Part shown: piece by piece, positions 34,702 to 43,081 of the stretch
Position numbering within the stretch: position 1 is the stretch's first letter
Layout of the letters: every line of letters starts with the position of its first letter
Assembly (NCBI GenBank): GCA_000722615.1
Contig: JOKI01000005.1
Coordinates: forward strand, 124,001 to 188,000
Source of the DNA: Pseudorhizobium pelagicum
GTDB taxonomy: Bacteria; Pseudomonadota; Alphaproteobacteria; Rhizobiales; Rhizobiaceae
DNA: 64,000 nt
Direction: 5' to 3'
The notes under the pieces: generated by a model
Databases searched by the model: none
Told to the model about the DNA's origin: nothing
The model's input: only the letters and a program-made list of their open reading frames with translations
Translations under genes and position numbers: made by a program

Positions 34702-35262
34702 ATGTCCGAACCTCTCAAGGCTGCCGCCAGCTTTCTTGGCCGCATCAATACGCTTGCGCTCTGGAGCGCCGGCATCGGCCTCGTGCTGATGACGGGATTT
34801 GTGGCCTGGCAGGTCTTCTGCCGTTACATCCTCAACGATTCACCCAGCTGGACCGAGCCTGGCGCCGTCATGCTGATGAGCTGGTTCATCTTCCTGGGTT
34901 CTGCGGTCGGCGTCCGCGAGAACTACCACCTCGGCTTCGACGTGCTGCTCTACGTCCTACCCGACAGCGGCAAGAAGTGGCTGCGCATGATCACCGACTT
35001 CGTCGTCTGCGCCTTCGGCGTGGGGATGATCTGGTACGGCTGGCAGCTTGTTGCGCTGACCTGGAACACCGTCCTGCCGTCGCTTGGAATCTCTGGTGCC
35101 TGGGATTACGTGCCGCTTGTCGGCGGCGGCATCCTGATCGTTCTGTTCACTCTCGAGCGCATCGTCCTCAGGGCGTCGGGTGCGCCCATTGACGAAATCC
35201 TGGATGAAATGCCGCCGGGAGAAGTGGCGGCTGAGCTCGACATCGCGAACGGGAGGGCCTGA
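34702..35262 (+). CDS. TRAP transporter small permease DctQ
   Basis: About 186 residues with four membrane segments and the DctQ hallmark 'WQVFCRYILNDSPSWTEP' followed by 'FIFLGSAVGVRENYHLGFD'. ATG 34702 is preferred over GTG 34693; neither has a clear ribosome-binding site. It pairs with the large permease that follows after five bases, and together with DctP forms a sodium-driven importer for a uronate-type acid. Confidence 0.9.
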   Translation: MSEPLKAAASFLGRINTLALWSAGIGLVLMTGFVAWQVFCRYILNDSPSWTEPGAVMLMSWFIFLGSAVGVRENYHLGFDVLLYVLPDSGKKWLRMITDFVVCAFGVGMIWYGWQLVALTWNTVLPSLGISGAWDYVPLVGGGILIVLFTLERIVLRASGAPIDEILDEMPPGEVAAELDIANGRA

Positions 35263-35267
35263 AGCTG

Positions 35268-36548
35268 ATGGAATACTGGATCCTGTTTGGCGTCTTCACG
35301 CTTCTCATGCTGATCGGCACGCCGATCGCCTTCTGCCTGGGCATCGCCAGCTTCGCCACCGCCGCCTATATCGGCCTGCCGCCCCTCATCGTCTTCCAGC
35401 GACTGAATTCCGGCATGAGCGTTTTCTCGATGCTCGCCATTCCGTTCTTCATTTATGCCGGTGACCTGATGGTACGCGGCGGCATTGCCCAGCGGATCGT
35501 TGCCTTCGCAGCCTCCCTTGTCGGCCATATCCGTGGCGGCCTGGGCCAGGTCAATATCGTCACGGCAACCCTGTTTGGCGGCATCTCCGGTTCCGCAGTC
35601 GCCGAGGCAGCAGCCGTCGGCGGCCTGATGATCCCGCAGATGAAGCAGAGGGGTTATGGCACGGACTATGCGGTCAACGTCACGTCGATGGCCGCGCTGA
35701 TCGCGCTGCTCCTGCCGCCTTCGCACAACATGATCATCTATTCCATCTCCGCCGGCGGCAAGATCTCCATTGCCGACCTCTTCACCGCTGGCGTCATTCC
35801 CGGCATTCTTCTCGCCCTGGCCCTGATGATCACGGCCTATTTCGTCGCCCGCAGCCGCGGCTACCCCGTTGAGACCTTCCCCGGCTTCCAGATGGTGCTG
35901 CACCTGGCAGTCGTCGCCATCCCGGGACTGCTGCTGATTGCGATCATCTTCGGCGGCGTTCGCTCGGGGATCTTCACGGCCACGGAAAGCTCCTGCATCG
36001 CCGTCATCTATGCCCTGCTGATCACGGTCTTTGTCTATCGGCAGATGACCTGGGAAGGGTTCGTCCACGCCACGAAGGGGGCCGTGCGCACCACGGCCAT
36101 GGTCTTGCTCATCATCGGCATGGCCGCCGCCTTCTCCTGGCTGATGGCCTTCCTCCGGGTGCCGGCGGCACTGATTGCCTGGATGAACACGATCTCCGAG
36201 AACCCGCTGATCATCCTGCTGCTTCTCAACGTCATGATGCTGTTCCTGGGCACCTTCATGGACATGGGACCGACGATCATCATATGTACGCCGATCTTCC
36301 TGCCGGTCGCACAGGCCTATGGCGTCGATCCGGTACATTTCGGCGTCATCATGATCCTCAACTTCGGGCTTGGTCTCAACACGCCGCCTGTGGGAGCCGT
36401 TCAGTTCGTCGCTTGCGCCGTCGGGAAGATTACGGTGTGGCAGGCCATGCGCTCGATCTGGCCCTTCTATTTCGCAGGGATAGCAGTCCTTGGCCTCGTC
36501 ACATACGTACCGGCAATCTCTCTGTGGTTGCCCGGCGTCTTCAAGTAG
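35268..36548 (+). CDS. TRAP transporter large permease DctM
   Basis: 426 residues with about twelve membrane segments. Family stretches seen are 'ATLFGGISGSAVAEAAAVGG' and 'NFGLGLNTPPVGAVQFVACA'. It carries the transport path of the TRAP importer with DctQ and DctP encoded just upstream. The GntR regulator gene begins eight bases after its stop. Confidence 0.92.
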   Translation: MEYWILFGVFTLLMLIGTPIAFCLGIASFATAAYIGLPPLIVFQRLNSGMSVFSMLAIPFFIYAGDLMVRGGIAQRIVAFAASLVGHIRGGLGQVNIVTATLFGGISGSAVAEAAAVGGLMIPQMKQRGYGTDYAVNVTSMAALIALLLPPSHNMIIYSISAGGKISIADLFTAGVIPGILLALALMITAYFVARSRGYPVETFPGFQMVLHLAVVAIPGLLLIAIIFGGVRSGIFTATESSCIAVIYALLITVFVYRQMTWEGFVHATKGAVRTTAMVLLIIGMAAAFSWLMAFLRVPAALIAWMNTISENPLIILLLLNVMMLFLGTFMDMGPTIIICTPIFLPVAQAYGVDPVHFGVIMILNFGLGLNTPPVGAVQFVACAVGKITVWQAMRSIWPFYFAGIAVLGLVTYVPAISLWLPGVFK

Positions 36549-36556
36549 GACGAGAC

Positions 36557-37327
36557 ATGCCCGCTGATCTTACCGTCACCACCAGGATTGAACGCAAGCC
36601 GAAGCTCTCCGAGCATGTGGCCGCGTCCCTGCGGTCACAGATAGTCTCCGGAGAGATCCTGTCCGGAGAGAAGCTGCCGACCGAGAGCCAGCTTACGGAG
36701 ACCTTCGGCGTCAGCCGCACGGTGGTGCGCGAGGCCGTGGCCAGCCTGGCGGCGGACGGACTGGTGGAGCCCCGCCAGGGCGCCGGCATCTTCGTCTGCC
36801 AGCGGCCGGCCATGGCATTCGCCTCCATCACGCAGGATGTAGGCGTGAAGATATCGCATGCCCTCAACGTCATCGAAGTGCGCATGGGACTGGAGATCGA
36901 AAGCGCAGGGCTTGCTGCCGTTCGCCGCAATGCATCCCAGGAAGCCCTGATCCAGGAGGCCTTCTTCGAGTTCGACCGGCTTCTCTCCAACGGTCAAGCC
37001 ACCGGGCGCAGTGACTTCATGTTCCACCGCTCGATTGCAGTGGCCACCAACAATCCTTTCTACGTCGAAGTTCTGGATGCCTTGGGACTGCGGGCCATCC
37101 CCTGCGACATCACCTCCCCCTGGGGGACAGACAGCGTCTTGACGCGAGAGTACCAGGCCATGCTTCAGCGCGAGCACCTTGCCATCTTGAAAGCCATTTC
37201 CGCCGGTGACGCGGATGCAGCGCGGACCGCCATGCGCGCGCATCTGATGGAGAGCCAGCGGCGTTACCACGATCGTCTGACGGGCCAGCAGGCAGATTAC
37301 CAGTTCGGTTCCAATGCTGCGCCCTGA
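36557..37327 (+). CDS. GntR-family regulator, FadR/FCD subfamily
   Basis: 256 residues. The winged helix-turn-helix is clear (RSQIVSGEILSGEKLPTESQ, then 'TFGVSRTVVREAVASLAADG') and the C-terminal domain is FCD type, which usually binds a metal and a carboxylic acid through conserved His and Asp (for example 'DFMFHRSIAVATNN'). It sits between the TRAP permease and kduI, so it is the probable hexuronate-responsive repressor of this operon. A matching TNGT-N3-ACNA site lies upstream of uxaC. Confidence 0.88.
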   Translation: MPADLTVTTRIERKPKLSEHVAASLRSQIVSGEILSGEKLPTESQLTETFGVSRTVVREAVASLAADGLVEPRQGAGIFVCQRPAMAFASITQDVGVKISHALNVIEVRMGLEIESAGLAAVRRNASQEALIQEAFFEFDRLLSNGQATGRSDFMFHRSIAVATNNPFYVEVLDALGLRAIPCDITSPWGTDSVLTREYQAMLQREHLAILKAISAGDADAARTAMRAHLMESQRRYHDRLTGQQADYQFGSNAAP

Positions 37328-37357
37328 CCCTATTCCGACAGTAAAAGCGAGGATGCC

Positions 37358-38206
37358 ATGACTGCAAACCATACGGACTATTCGATTCGCCAGGCGTTTG
37401 ATCCGGCGACGGGATCGCAGATGGGCAGCGGCGAGCTCCGCGAAAATTTCCATATCGGCGATCTCTTCAATTCCGGCCGCATCAATCTGATCTACACCCA
37501 CTACGACCGGATGATCGTTGGCGCAGCGGTTCCCACCACCGCCACCCTGGAGCTCGAAACCATCAGGCCGACGGGCACGCCGGGCTTTCTCGATCGTCGC
37601 GAGATGATCGCGGTCAACGTGGGCGCCAAGGGCTCGATCACCGTTGACGGCGAAAGCCACGCGCTCGACACCCGCGACATGCTCTACATCGGCATGGGCA
37701 GCAAGGTCACCTTCGCCTCTGACGAAGCGGGCACGCCCGCGAAATTCTACCTCCTCAGCGCGCCGGCCCATCAGAAATACCCGACCACGCTGATCCGTAT
37801 CGGCGACGCCAAGCGCGTCGACCTCGGCAGCCAGGCAACCTCCAACGAGCGGTCGATCTTCCAGTTCATCCACGCCGACGGCGCCAAGACCTGCCAGCTG
37901 GTGGTCGGCATGACGCAGCTCGCCCCTGGTTCGGTCTGGAACACCATGCCCTGCCACGTGCACGATCGTCGCATGGAGGCCTACCTCTACTTCGACCTGC
38001 CGGAGACGGCGCGCGTCTTCCACTTCATGGGCGAGCCGGACGAAACGCGCCACATCGTCATGGCGAACGAGGAGGCCGTCATCTCGCCACCCTGGTCGAT
38101 CCATTCCGGCTGCGGCACCTCCAACTATGCCTTCATCTGGGCGATGGCCGGCGACAACGTCGATTACACCGACGTGGATGCCGTGCCCATGGAAACGCTT
38201 CGCTGA
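37358..38206 (+). CDS. kduI: 5-dehydro-4-deoxy-D-glucuronate isomerase KduI
   Basis: 282 residues, the normal length for KduI, a cupin-fold isomerase acting on the breakdown product of unsaturated uronates from pectin or other polyuronides. Metal ligands of the His-x-His...Glu type are visible in 'MPCHVHDRRMEAYLYFDLPE' and the family N-terminal 'GDLFNSGRINLIYTHYDRMI' is present. The next gene is kdgF. A kduD reductase, kdgK and aldolase are not in the window. Confidence 0.92.
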   Translation: MTANHTDYSIRQAFDPATGSQMGSGELRENFHIGDLFNSGRINLIYTHYDRMIVGAAVPTTATLELETIRPTGTPGFLDRREMIAVNVGAKGSITVDGESHALDTRDMLYIGMGSKVTFASDEAGTPAKFYLLSAPAHQKYPTTLIRIGDAKRVDLGSQATSNERSIFQFIHADGAKTCQLVVGMTQLAPGSVWNTMPCHVHDRRMEAYLYFDLPETARVFHFMGEPDETRHIVMANEEAVISPPWSIHSGCGTSNYAFIWAMAGDNVDYTDVDAVPMETLR

Positions 38207-38232
38207 TCCGAAAGCCTTTGGAGGGTACACCC

Positions 38233-38571
38233 ATGACTGACCAGAAGATCTTCTTCCATGCCGGCGACGGCGAGTGGACCGACCTTGGCGGCGGCAACCG
38301 ACGACGGGTGCTGCTGCATACGGACGAACTGATGATGGTGGAATTTGCATTCGAGAAGGGCGGCATCGGCGCCCTTCACAACCACCCGCATGTCCAGGCG
38401 AGCTATGTCGCCGAGGGGCGCTTCGAGGTGACCGTCGGGGAGCACTCCGACACCCTTGAGGCCGGTGCATCCTTCATTGTGCCCTCCAACGTCGTCCACG
38501 GGGTAAAAGCCCTGGAGGCAGGCAGACTCGTCGACAGCTTCACACCGCACCGGGCAGACTTCCTGGCCTGA
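38233..38571 (+). CDS. kdgF: Cupin KdgF, unsaturated-uronate processing
   Basis: 112 residues, a single small cupin with 'LHNHPHVQASYVAEGRFEVT' giving the His-x-His...Gln/Glu metal site and 'IVPSNVVHGVKALEAG' giving the last His. KdgF speeds ring opening of 4,5-unsaturated uronates before KduI acts. ATG 38233 follows a GGAGGGTACACCC site, and the gene is 26 bases after kduI. The pair supports use of pectin- or alginate-type oligouronides. Confidence 0.88.
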   Translation: MTDQKIFFHAGDGEWTDLGGGNRRRVLLHTDELMMVEFAFEKGGIGALHNHPHVQASYVAEGRFEVTVGEHSDTLEAGASFIVPSNVVHGVKALEAGRLVDSFTPHRADFLA

Positions 38572-38601
38572 GATGCAATCGAAAAGCGACAGGTCGCAGG
38601 C

Positions 38602-39006
38602 TCAGCGCCGTTGCGGCCTGTCGAGGTCGGACCGATCCACTCCGAAATGGTCGAGGATCATCCCGATATTTCGATTGTGCGCCTTGAAATAGACGTCGAA
38701 GAGGTCACCGAGCAAGGGCACGCTGCCCACCACTGCGTCCAATGCGACATTGCCCGCCATGCGACCGAGCTTGTGCGTGGGCACGCCGAGCCGCCGCGCT
38801 TCGTAGATGATGGCAAAGCCCACAAGCGCACCGCTCGCATCGCCGATGCCGGGGACAAGACCCATCAGCGAGTCGGCCCCGAAGCGGATATTGGTGCCGG
38901 GGATCCGCAGCGCGCTGTCCATGAGGCGTGCAGCACCGCTCAGACGGCGCAGCCGCCGCAGCAGCTCGGTCCGTTCGAAATCCTGGTCATCCATGCGTCC
39001 TGCCAT
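38602..39006 (-). CDS. DUF4112 domain membrane protein
   Basis: About 134 residues from ATG 39006 (AGGAG site). The DUF4112 sequence is recognisable: 'LMDSALRIPGTNIRFGADSL' and 'GLVPGIGDASGALVGFAIIY', with two hydrophobic stretches. Function is unknown. It is divergent from a small hydrophilic gene with an EcfG-type promoter, and may itself be stress-linked, though no EcfG site in its own direction was found. Confidence 0.82.
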   Translation of the reverse strand: MAGRMDDQDFERTELLRRLRRLSGAARLMDSALRIPGTNIRFGADSLMGLVPGIGDASGALVGFAIIYEARRLGVPTHKLGRMAGNVALDAVVGSVPLLGDLFDVYFKAHNRNIGMILDHFGVDRSDLDRPQRR

Positions 39007-39080
39007 TCCCGTCTCCTGCTCCTTGGCCTTTAGCCCAACCTCTAACAATGGAACAAAAGCCATCGGGTTCCACCTGTCAG

Positions 39081-39105
39081 GGAACCAGTATCCCGCGGTC
39101 GAGTT
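39081..39105 (+). promoter_or_regulatory. EcfG-type general-stress promoter (GGAAC-N17-GTT)
   Basis: GGAAC at 39081-39085 and GTT at 39103-39105 with exactly 17 bases between. It ends 30 bases upstream of the start codon of the 62-residue protein, a normal distance for such promoters. Confidence 0.6.
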
Positions 39106-39134
39106 GATCCTGCTCACCACATGGGAGGAAGACA

Positions 39135-39322
39135 TGGGTATCGAGCAGGCACCGACGGAAAAGGGCAAGGACTCTGCCCGCGGATTGCAGGACAGCAGCC
39201 GATCCGAAGAGGAGCGCGTTGAGGACAGCAAAGGTTCAGACCTTGCCAAGGGCGCCGATCGTGTGGACGAACGCTCCCGCAGCTCCGACGGACGCGGTCC
39301 GGGCGAAAAGCAGGTGGACTGA
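39135..39322 (+). CDS. Small hydrophilic, probably disordered stress protein
   Basis: 62 residues starting at ATG 39135 with a GGGAGGAAGAC site. The protein is very rich in Glu, Asp, Lys, Arg, Ser and Gly (for example 'SSRSEEERVEDSKGSDLAKG') with almost no hydrophobic residues, so it is probably unfolded. No family is recognised. Such proteins are common in the alphaproteobacterial general stress regulon, and an EcfG-type promoter precedes this one. Confidence 0.65.
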
Positions 39323-39391
39323 CGGCAGGAAAGCGCGAGGCGCGGCATTGGCATCCGCCTCGGCGGCGCTACCCATCCGTTGCTTTCCGGG

Positions 39392-40630
39392 TCAGATCTC
39401 GCTCAGGTCCTTGAACAGCACGTTCTGGTCGATCAGATAGCGCGCAAAGATCGGCAGGCTTGCGCCGCCAATGGCGCGTGCCTGGGAGCCAACCTGCCCT
39501 TCTATGATATCCGGCATGATGACGCCCTGCAGGTCGAGATCGCCGACCGCCTCAATCGTCGCGGCGACGAGCCGCTGGCGCACCCAGGGCGGGAATCCGC
39601 CGTCGATCACGGCTGCCCCGAAGTCGATGACGGAGGCTGCAGCCACGATCGCCTGAGCCAGCGCCGCTGCACTGTTGCGTATCCACAGCTCCATCGGCGC
39701 CCCGAAATCTATCCAGTCGTCCGCCGAATACCAGAGCGGCTGCGGATCTATGCCCCGCTCCCGCAGGAGATTTTCGAGCACGAAGATGGAGGCGATGTCG
39801 AGCAACTGCCGGGTCTCTCCGGCACTGCCCCGCACCGGCAAGGGCCCCACGGCTCCGGCCGTTCCGGTACGACCTGAAAACACTGCCGAATTCAGAACGA
39901 TGCCGCCGCCGATGAAGGAGCCTACGAAGAAATAGATGAAATCCGGATAGGATGGGCCCACGCCGAACACCAGTTCCGCACCACAGGCACTCGTCGCGTC
40001 ATTCTGAAGGAAGACGGGATGGCGGATTCGAGCCGTCACCTCGGCCTGCAGGTCGAAGCCTCTCCAGAGCTCCATCGCTTCCGGAGGCGCCCCCACCTCG
40101 TCGGCCCAGTTCCACAGTTCGAACGGTGCGGCAATGCCGACGCCGGCGATCCTGTCCTTCTGGCGGGTATCCAGCTGCGTCTCCAGGCGTGCGATACCGG
40201 AGGTGATGATCTGCATGATCTGGTCCGGTTGCGGATAGGCATAGGTCTGATGATGCTGCAGACGGATCTGCCCGACGAAATCCATCAGCACCACATCCGC
40301 GCTGCGACGGCCGATCTTGACGCCGAAGGAATAGACGGCGTCCGGATTGAGGCGCATCGGCACCGAAGGCTGACCAACCTTTCCGCGCACCGGCTCTCCG
40401 CGCAGCAGCAGTCCCTCGTTCTCCAGAGAACGCATGATAACCGAGACGGTCTGGGCCGATAGCCCGCTACGCCGGGTGATGTCCGCCTTCGACAGAGAGC
40501 CGTGCAGGCGGACGAGCGAAAGCACGAGCCGCTCGTTATACGCTCGGACACGCACCTGATTGGCACCACCGGAAAAGCCTGAGTGTTGACCCGGTGAACT
40601 GCTCCTGATCCCAATGTCTGCTGCGGACAT
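39392..40630 (-). CDS. frcR: ROK-family transcriptional regulator, FrcR-like
   Basis: 412 residues. An N-terminal winged helix-turn-helix ('SLSKADITRRSGLSAQTVSV' and 'MRSLENEGLLLRGEPVRGKV') is joined to a ROK sugar-kinase-like domain with 'GVGIAAPFELWNW'; the zinc-binding cysteine cluster of many ROK regulators is not obvious. It is divergent from frcB, in the position of FrcR in rhizobial fructose loci. ATG 40630 has a strong GAGGAGCACGCC site. It probably represses frcBCAK until fructose or a related sugar is present. Confidence 0.82.
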   Translation of the reverse strand: MSAADIGIRSSSPGQHSGFSGGANQVRVRAYNERLVLSLVRLHGSLSKADITRRSGLSAQTVSVIMRSLENEGLLLRGEPVRGKVGQPSVPMRLNPDAVYSFGVKIGRRSADVVLMDFVGQIRLQHHQTYAYPQPDQIMQIITSGIARLETQLDTRQKDRIAGVGIAAPFELWNWADEVGAPPEAMELWRGFDLQAEVTARIRHPVFLQNDATSACGAELVFGVGPSYPDFIYFFVGSFIGGGIVLNSAVFSGRTGTAGAVGPLPVRGSAGETRQLLDIASIFVLENLLRERGIDPQPLWYSADDWIDFGAPMELWIRNSAAALAQAIVAAASVIDFGAAVIDGGFPPWVRQRLVAATIEAVGDLDLQGVIMPDIIEGQVGSQARAIGGASLPIFARYLIDQNVLFKDLSEI

Positions 40631-40676
40631 GGCGTGCTCCTCGCCGCTATGGCACCGGCAGACAATGGCATCTCGG

Positions 40677-40703
40677 ATAAATAAATCAATCGGAATTATT
40701 TAT
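40677..40703. promoter_or_regulatory. AT-rich inverted repeat, candidate ROK operator
   Basis: ATAAATAAATC (40677-40687) and GAATTATTTAT (40693-40703) form an 11-base inverted repeat with one mismatch and a 5-base centre, the geometry of Mlc/NagC-type ROK operators. It lies between frcR and frcB and touches the -35 element of the frcB promoter. Confidence 0.6.
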
Positions 40704-40731
40704 TGACAAGCCAAACCTCTTTCCTCTTAAT
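40703..40731 (+). promoter_or_regulatory. Sigma-70-type promoter of frcBCAK
   Basis: A perfect TTGACA (40703-40708) is followed after 17 bases by CTTAAT (40726-40731). Start of frcB is 93 bases downstream. The -35 element abuts the proposed ROK operator, so a bound repressor would block polymerase. Confidence 0.55.
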
Positions 40732-40823
40732 GAAGTCAGGGATCGAGGACGGCCTTGGAGGAGGTTTCTGACGCCGCACGACGATATTCCCTGATCTAAA
40801 ATCAAAGGCTCTGGGAGGAGACC

Positions 40824-41849
40824 ATGAAGACATCAATTTACGCCACCGCGTTTGGCGCGCTTGTTCTGGGCACTGCATTGTCGCTGCCCGCACAGGCACA
40901 GGAAGTATCCGCCTGCCTGATCACCAAGACCGACACCAATCCCTTCTTCGTCAAGATGAAGGAAGGCGCGACGGCCAAGGCCCAGGAAATCGGCGTCAAC
41001 CTCAAGTCCTATGCCGGCCGGATCGACGGCGACAGCGAAAGCCAGGTGGCTGCGATCGAGACCTGCATCGCCGATGGCGCCAAGGGCATCCTGATCACCG
41101 CCTCCGATACCAAGGGCATTGTTCCGGCCGTGCAGAAGGCCCGTGATGCCGGCATTCTCGTCATCGCCCTCGACACGCCTCTCGAACCGGTGGACGCGGC
41201 CGACATGACGTTCGCGACCGACAACCTTCTGGCCGGCGAACTGATCGGCAAATGGGCCGCAGCAACCCTCGGGGACGCTGCCAAGGACGCCAAGATCGGC
41301 TTCCTGAACCTGACGCCGTCCCAGCCATCCGTGGATGTGTTGCGCAACCAAGGCTTCATGAAGGGCTTCGGCATCGACGTGGCTGACATCAACCGCATCG
41401 GCGACGAGAGCGACCCGAGGATCGTCGGCCACGACGTGACCAACGGCAACGAGGAAGGCGGCCGCACGGCCATGGAGAACCTTCTGCAGCAGGACCCGAC
41501 GATCAACGTCGTCCACACCATCAACGAACCCGCAGCAGCCGGCGCCTACGAAGCGCTGAAATCCGTCGGCCGCGAAAGCGACGTGCTGATCGTTTCGGTC
41601 GATGGCGGCTGCCCGGGCGTCAAGAACGTCTCGGAAGGCATCATCGGCGCCACCTCGCAGCAGTATCCGCTGCTGATGGCCTCCAAGGGCATCGAAGCCA
41701 TCAAGGCCTATGCCGACACCGGCGAGAAGCCGATGGCAACGGAAGGCAAGAACTTCTTCGACACAGGCGTCGCGCTTGTCACCGACAAACCTGCCGAAGG
41801 CGTCGACTCGATCGACACCAAGGAAGGCATGGAGAAGTGCTGGGGCTGA
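40824..41849 (+). CDS. frcB: Fructose ABC transporter substrate-binding protein FrcB
   Basis: 341 residues with a cleavable signal peptide (ending near 'LSLPAQAQE') and a ribose-binding-protein-like fold. Signature stretches are '[20 protein letters not shown]', '[20 protein letters not shown]' and '[20 protein letters not shown]'. It closely follows the FrcB pattern of Sinorhizobium, a high-affinity binder of fructose and also ribose and mannose. Start has a GGGAGGAG site. It is followed by a hairpin and then frcC. Confidence 0.9.
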   Translation: MKTSIYATAFGALVLGTALSLPAQAQEVSACLITKTDTNPFFVKMKEGATAKAQEIGVNLKSYAGRIDGDSESQVAAIETCIADGAKGILITASDTKGIVPAVQKARDAGILVIALDTPLEPVDAADMTFATDNLLAGELIGKWAAATLGDAAKDAKIGFLNLTPSQPSVDVLRNQGFMKGFGIDVADINRIGDESDPRIVGHDVTNGNEEGGRTAMENLLQQDPTINVVHTINEPAAAGAYEALKSVGRESDVLIVSVDGGCPGVKNVSEGIIGATSQQYPLLMASKGIEAIKAYADTGEKPMATEGKNFFDTGVALVTDKPAEGVDSIDTKEGMEKCWG

Positions 41850-41874
41850 GCGTGCCACAAGCCAAGATCGACGG

Positions 41875-41892
41875 GGGGCGCGCCAGCGCCCC
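41875..41892 (+). terminator. GC-rich hairpin after frcB
   Basis: GGGGCGC (41875-41881) pairs with GCGCCCC (41886-41892), loop GCCA. It lies between frcB and frcC in the same operon; no T-run follows, so attenuation or mRNA protection of frcB is more likely than full termination. Confidence 0.55.
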
Positions 41893-41995
41893 TCGCAACC
41901 CTGGCGGCATCCGGTAGATCAACGCTCGGCCAGCACGGCCCAGTGGATTACCGCGATCTCAAGCCAGCATGAGGGACCTACTCGGGAGAGCCCCA

Positions 41996-43081
41996 ATGAG
42001 CGAACCGCACGCCGCACAGAACTCGGCCAACGACTACGAGAGTGCACTGTCTTCCGGAGGCCCGTCGTCCGTAGCCGCCTTCGACACGCACGACCGGAAT
42101 TTCCTTCAGAAGCTGCAGCATTTTCTGCATTCCAGCCCTGCCGCGGTGCCACTGATCGTGCTGATCATGTCGCTCGTCGTCTTCGGTCTGCTGCTGGGCG
42201 GCAAGTTCTTTTCCGCCTTCACCCTGACGCTGATCCTCCAGCAGGTCGCCATCGTCGGCATTGTCGGCGCGGCTCAGACGCTGGTGATCCTGACAGCCGG
42301 CATCGACCTCTCTGTCGGCGCCATCATGGTTCTCTCGTCCGTGATCATGGGCCAGTTCACCTTCCGCTACGGTCTGCCCCCGACCATCGCCATCCTGTGT
42401 GGCTTCATGGTGGGCGCCTTCTGCGGCTGGATCAACGGCGTGCTCGTGGCACGCATGAAGCTGCCACCCTTCATCGTCACGCTTGGCATGTGGCAGATCG
42501 TGCTGGCCTCCAACTTCCTGTACTCGGCCAACGAGACCATCCGCTCGCAGGATATCGCCCAGAATGCACCGATCCTGCAGTTCTTCGGCGAGAACCTGCG
42601 CCTTGGCGGCGCCGTCCTCACCTATGGCGTGATCGGCATGGTGCTTCTCGTTGCCTTCCTCTGGTACGTTCTGAACAACACCGCCTGGGGCCGCCACGTC
42701 TACGCGGTCGGCGACGACCCGGATGCGGCGGAACTTGCCGGCGTGAACGTCAGGCGCATGCTCATCTCCGTCTATACCCTGTCGGGACTGATCTGCGCCT
42801 TCGCCGGCTGGGTCCTGATCGGCCGCATCGGCTCCGTCTCGCCCACGGCCGGCCAGTTCACCAACATCGAGTCCATCACCGCGGTGGTCATCGGCGGCCT
42901 GTCGCTGTTCGGCGGACGCGGCTCGATCCTCGGCATGCTCTTCGGCGCGCTGATCGTCGGCGTCTTCTCGCTCGGACTGCGGCTGATCGGCACCGACCCG
43001 CAATGGACATATCTGCTGATCGGCGTCCTCATCATAGCCGCCGTGGCCATCGACCAATGGATCAGGAAGGTAGCAGGCTGA
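41996..43081 (+). CDS. frcC: Fructose ABC transporter permease FrcC
   Basis: 361 residues with a cytoplasmic N-terminal tail of about 50 residues and eight to ten membrane segments. Typical RbsC-family stretches are 'TLVILTAGIDLSVGAIMVLS' and 'HVYAVGDDPDAAELAGVNVR'. ATG 41996 (CGGGAGAG site) is preferred over ATG 41969. Its stop overlaps the frcA start by one base. It forms the channel of the fructose importer. Confidence 0.9.
   Translation: MSEPHAAQNSANDYESALSSGGPSSVAAFDTHDRNFLQKLQHFLHSSPAAVPLIVLIMSLVVFGLLLGGKFFSAFTLTLILQQVAIVGIVGAAQTLVILTAGIDLSVGAIMVLSSVIMGQFTFRYGLPPTIAILCGFMVGAFCGWINGVLVARMKLPPFIVTLGMWQIVLASNFLYSANETIRSQDIAQNAPILQFFGENLRLGGAVLTYGVIGMVLLVAFLWYVLNNTAWGRHVYAVGDDPDAAELAGVNVRRMLISVYTLSGLICAFAGWVLIGRIGSVSPTAGQFTNIESITAVVIGGLSLFGGRGSILGMLFGALIVGVFSLGLRLIGTDPQWTYLLIGVLIIAAVAIDQWIRKVAG

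Noticed and set aside
39044..39071. Possible EcfG-type promoter on the minus strand before the DUF4112 gene
   Set aside because: GGAAC and GTT are present but 20 bases apart, outside the 16-17 base spacing.
41710..43080. Upstream open extension of the frcA frame
   Set aside because: It overlaps frcB and frcC in another frame; the ATPase homology begins exactly at ATG 43081.
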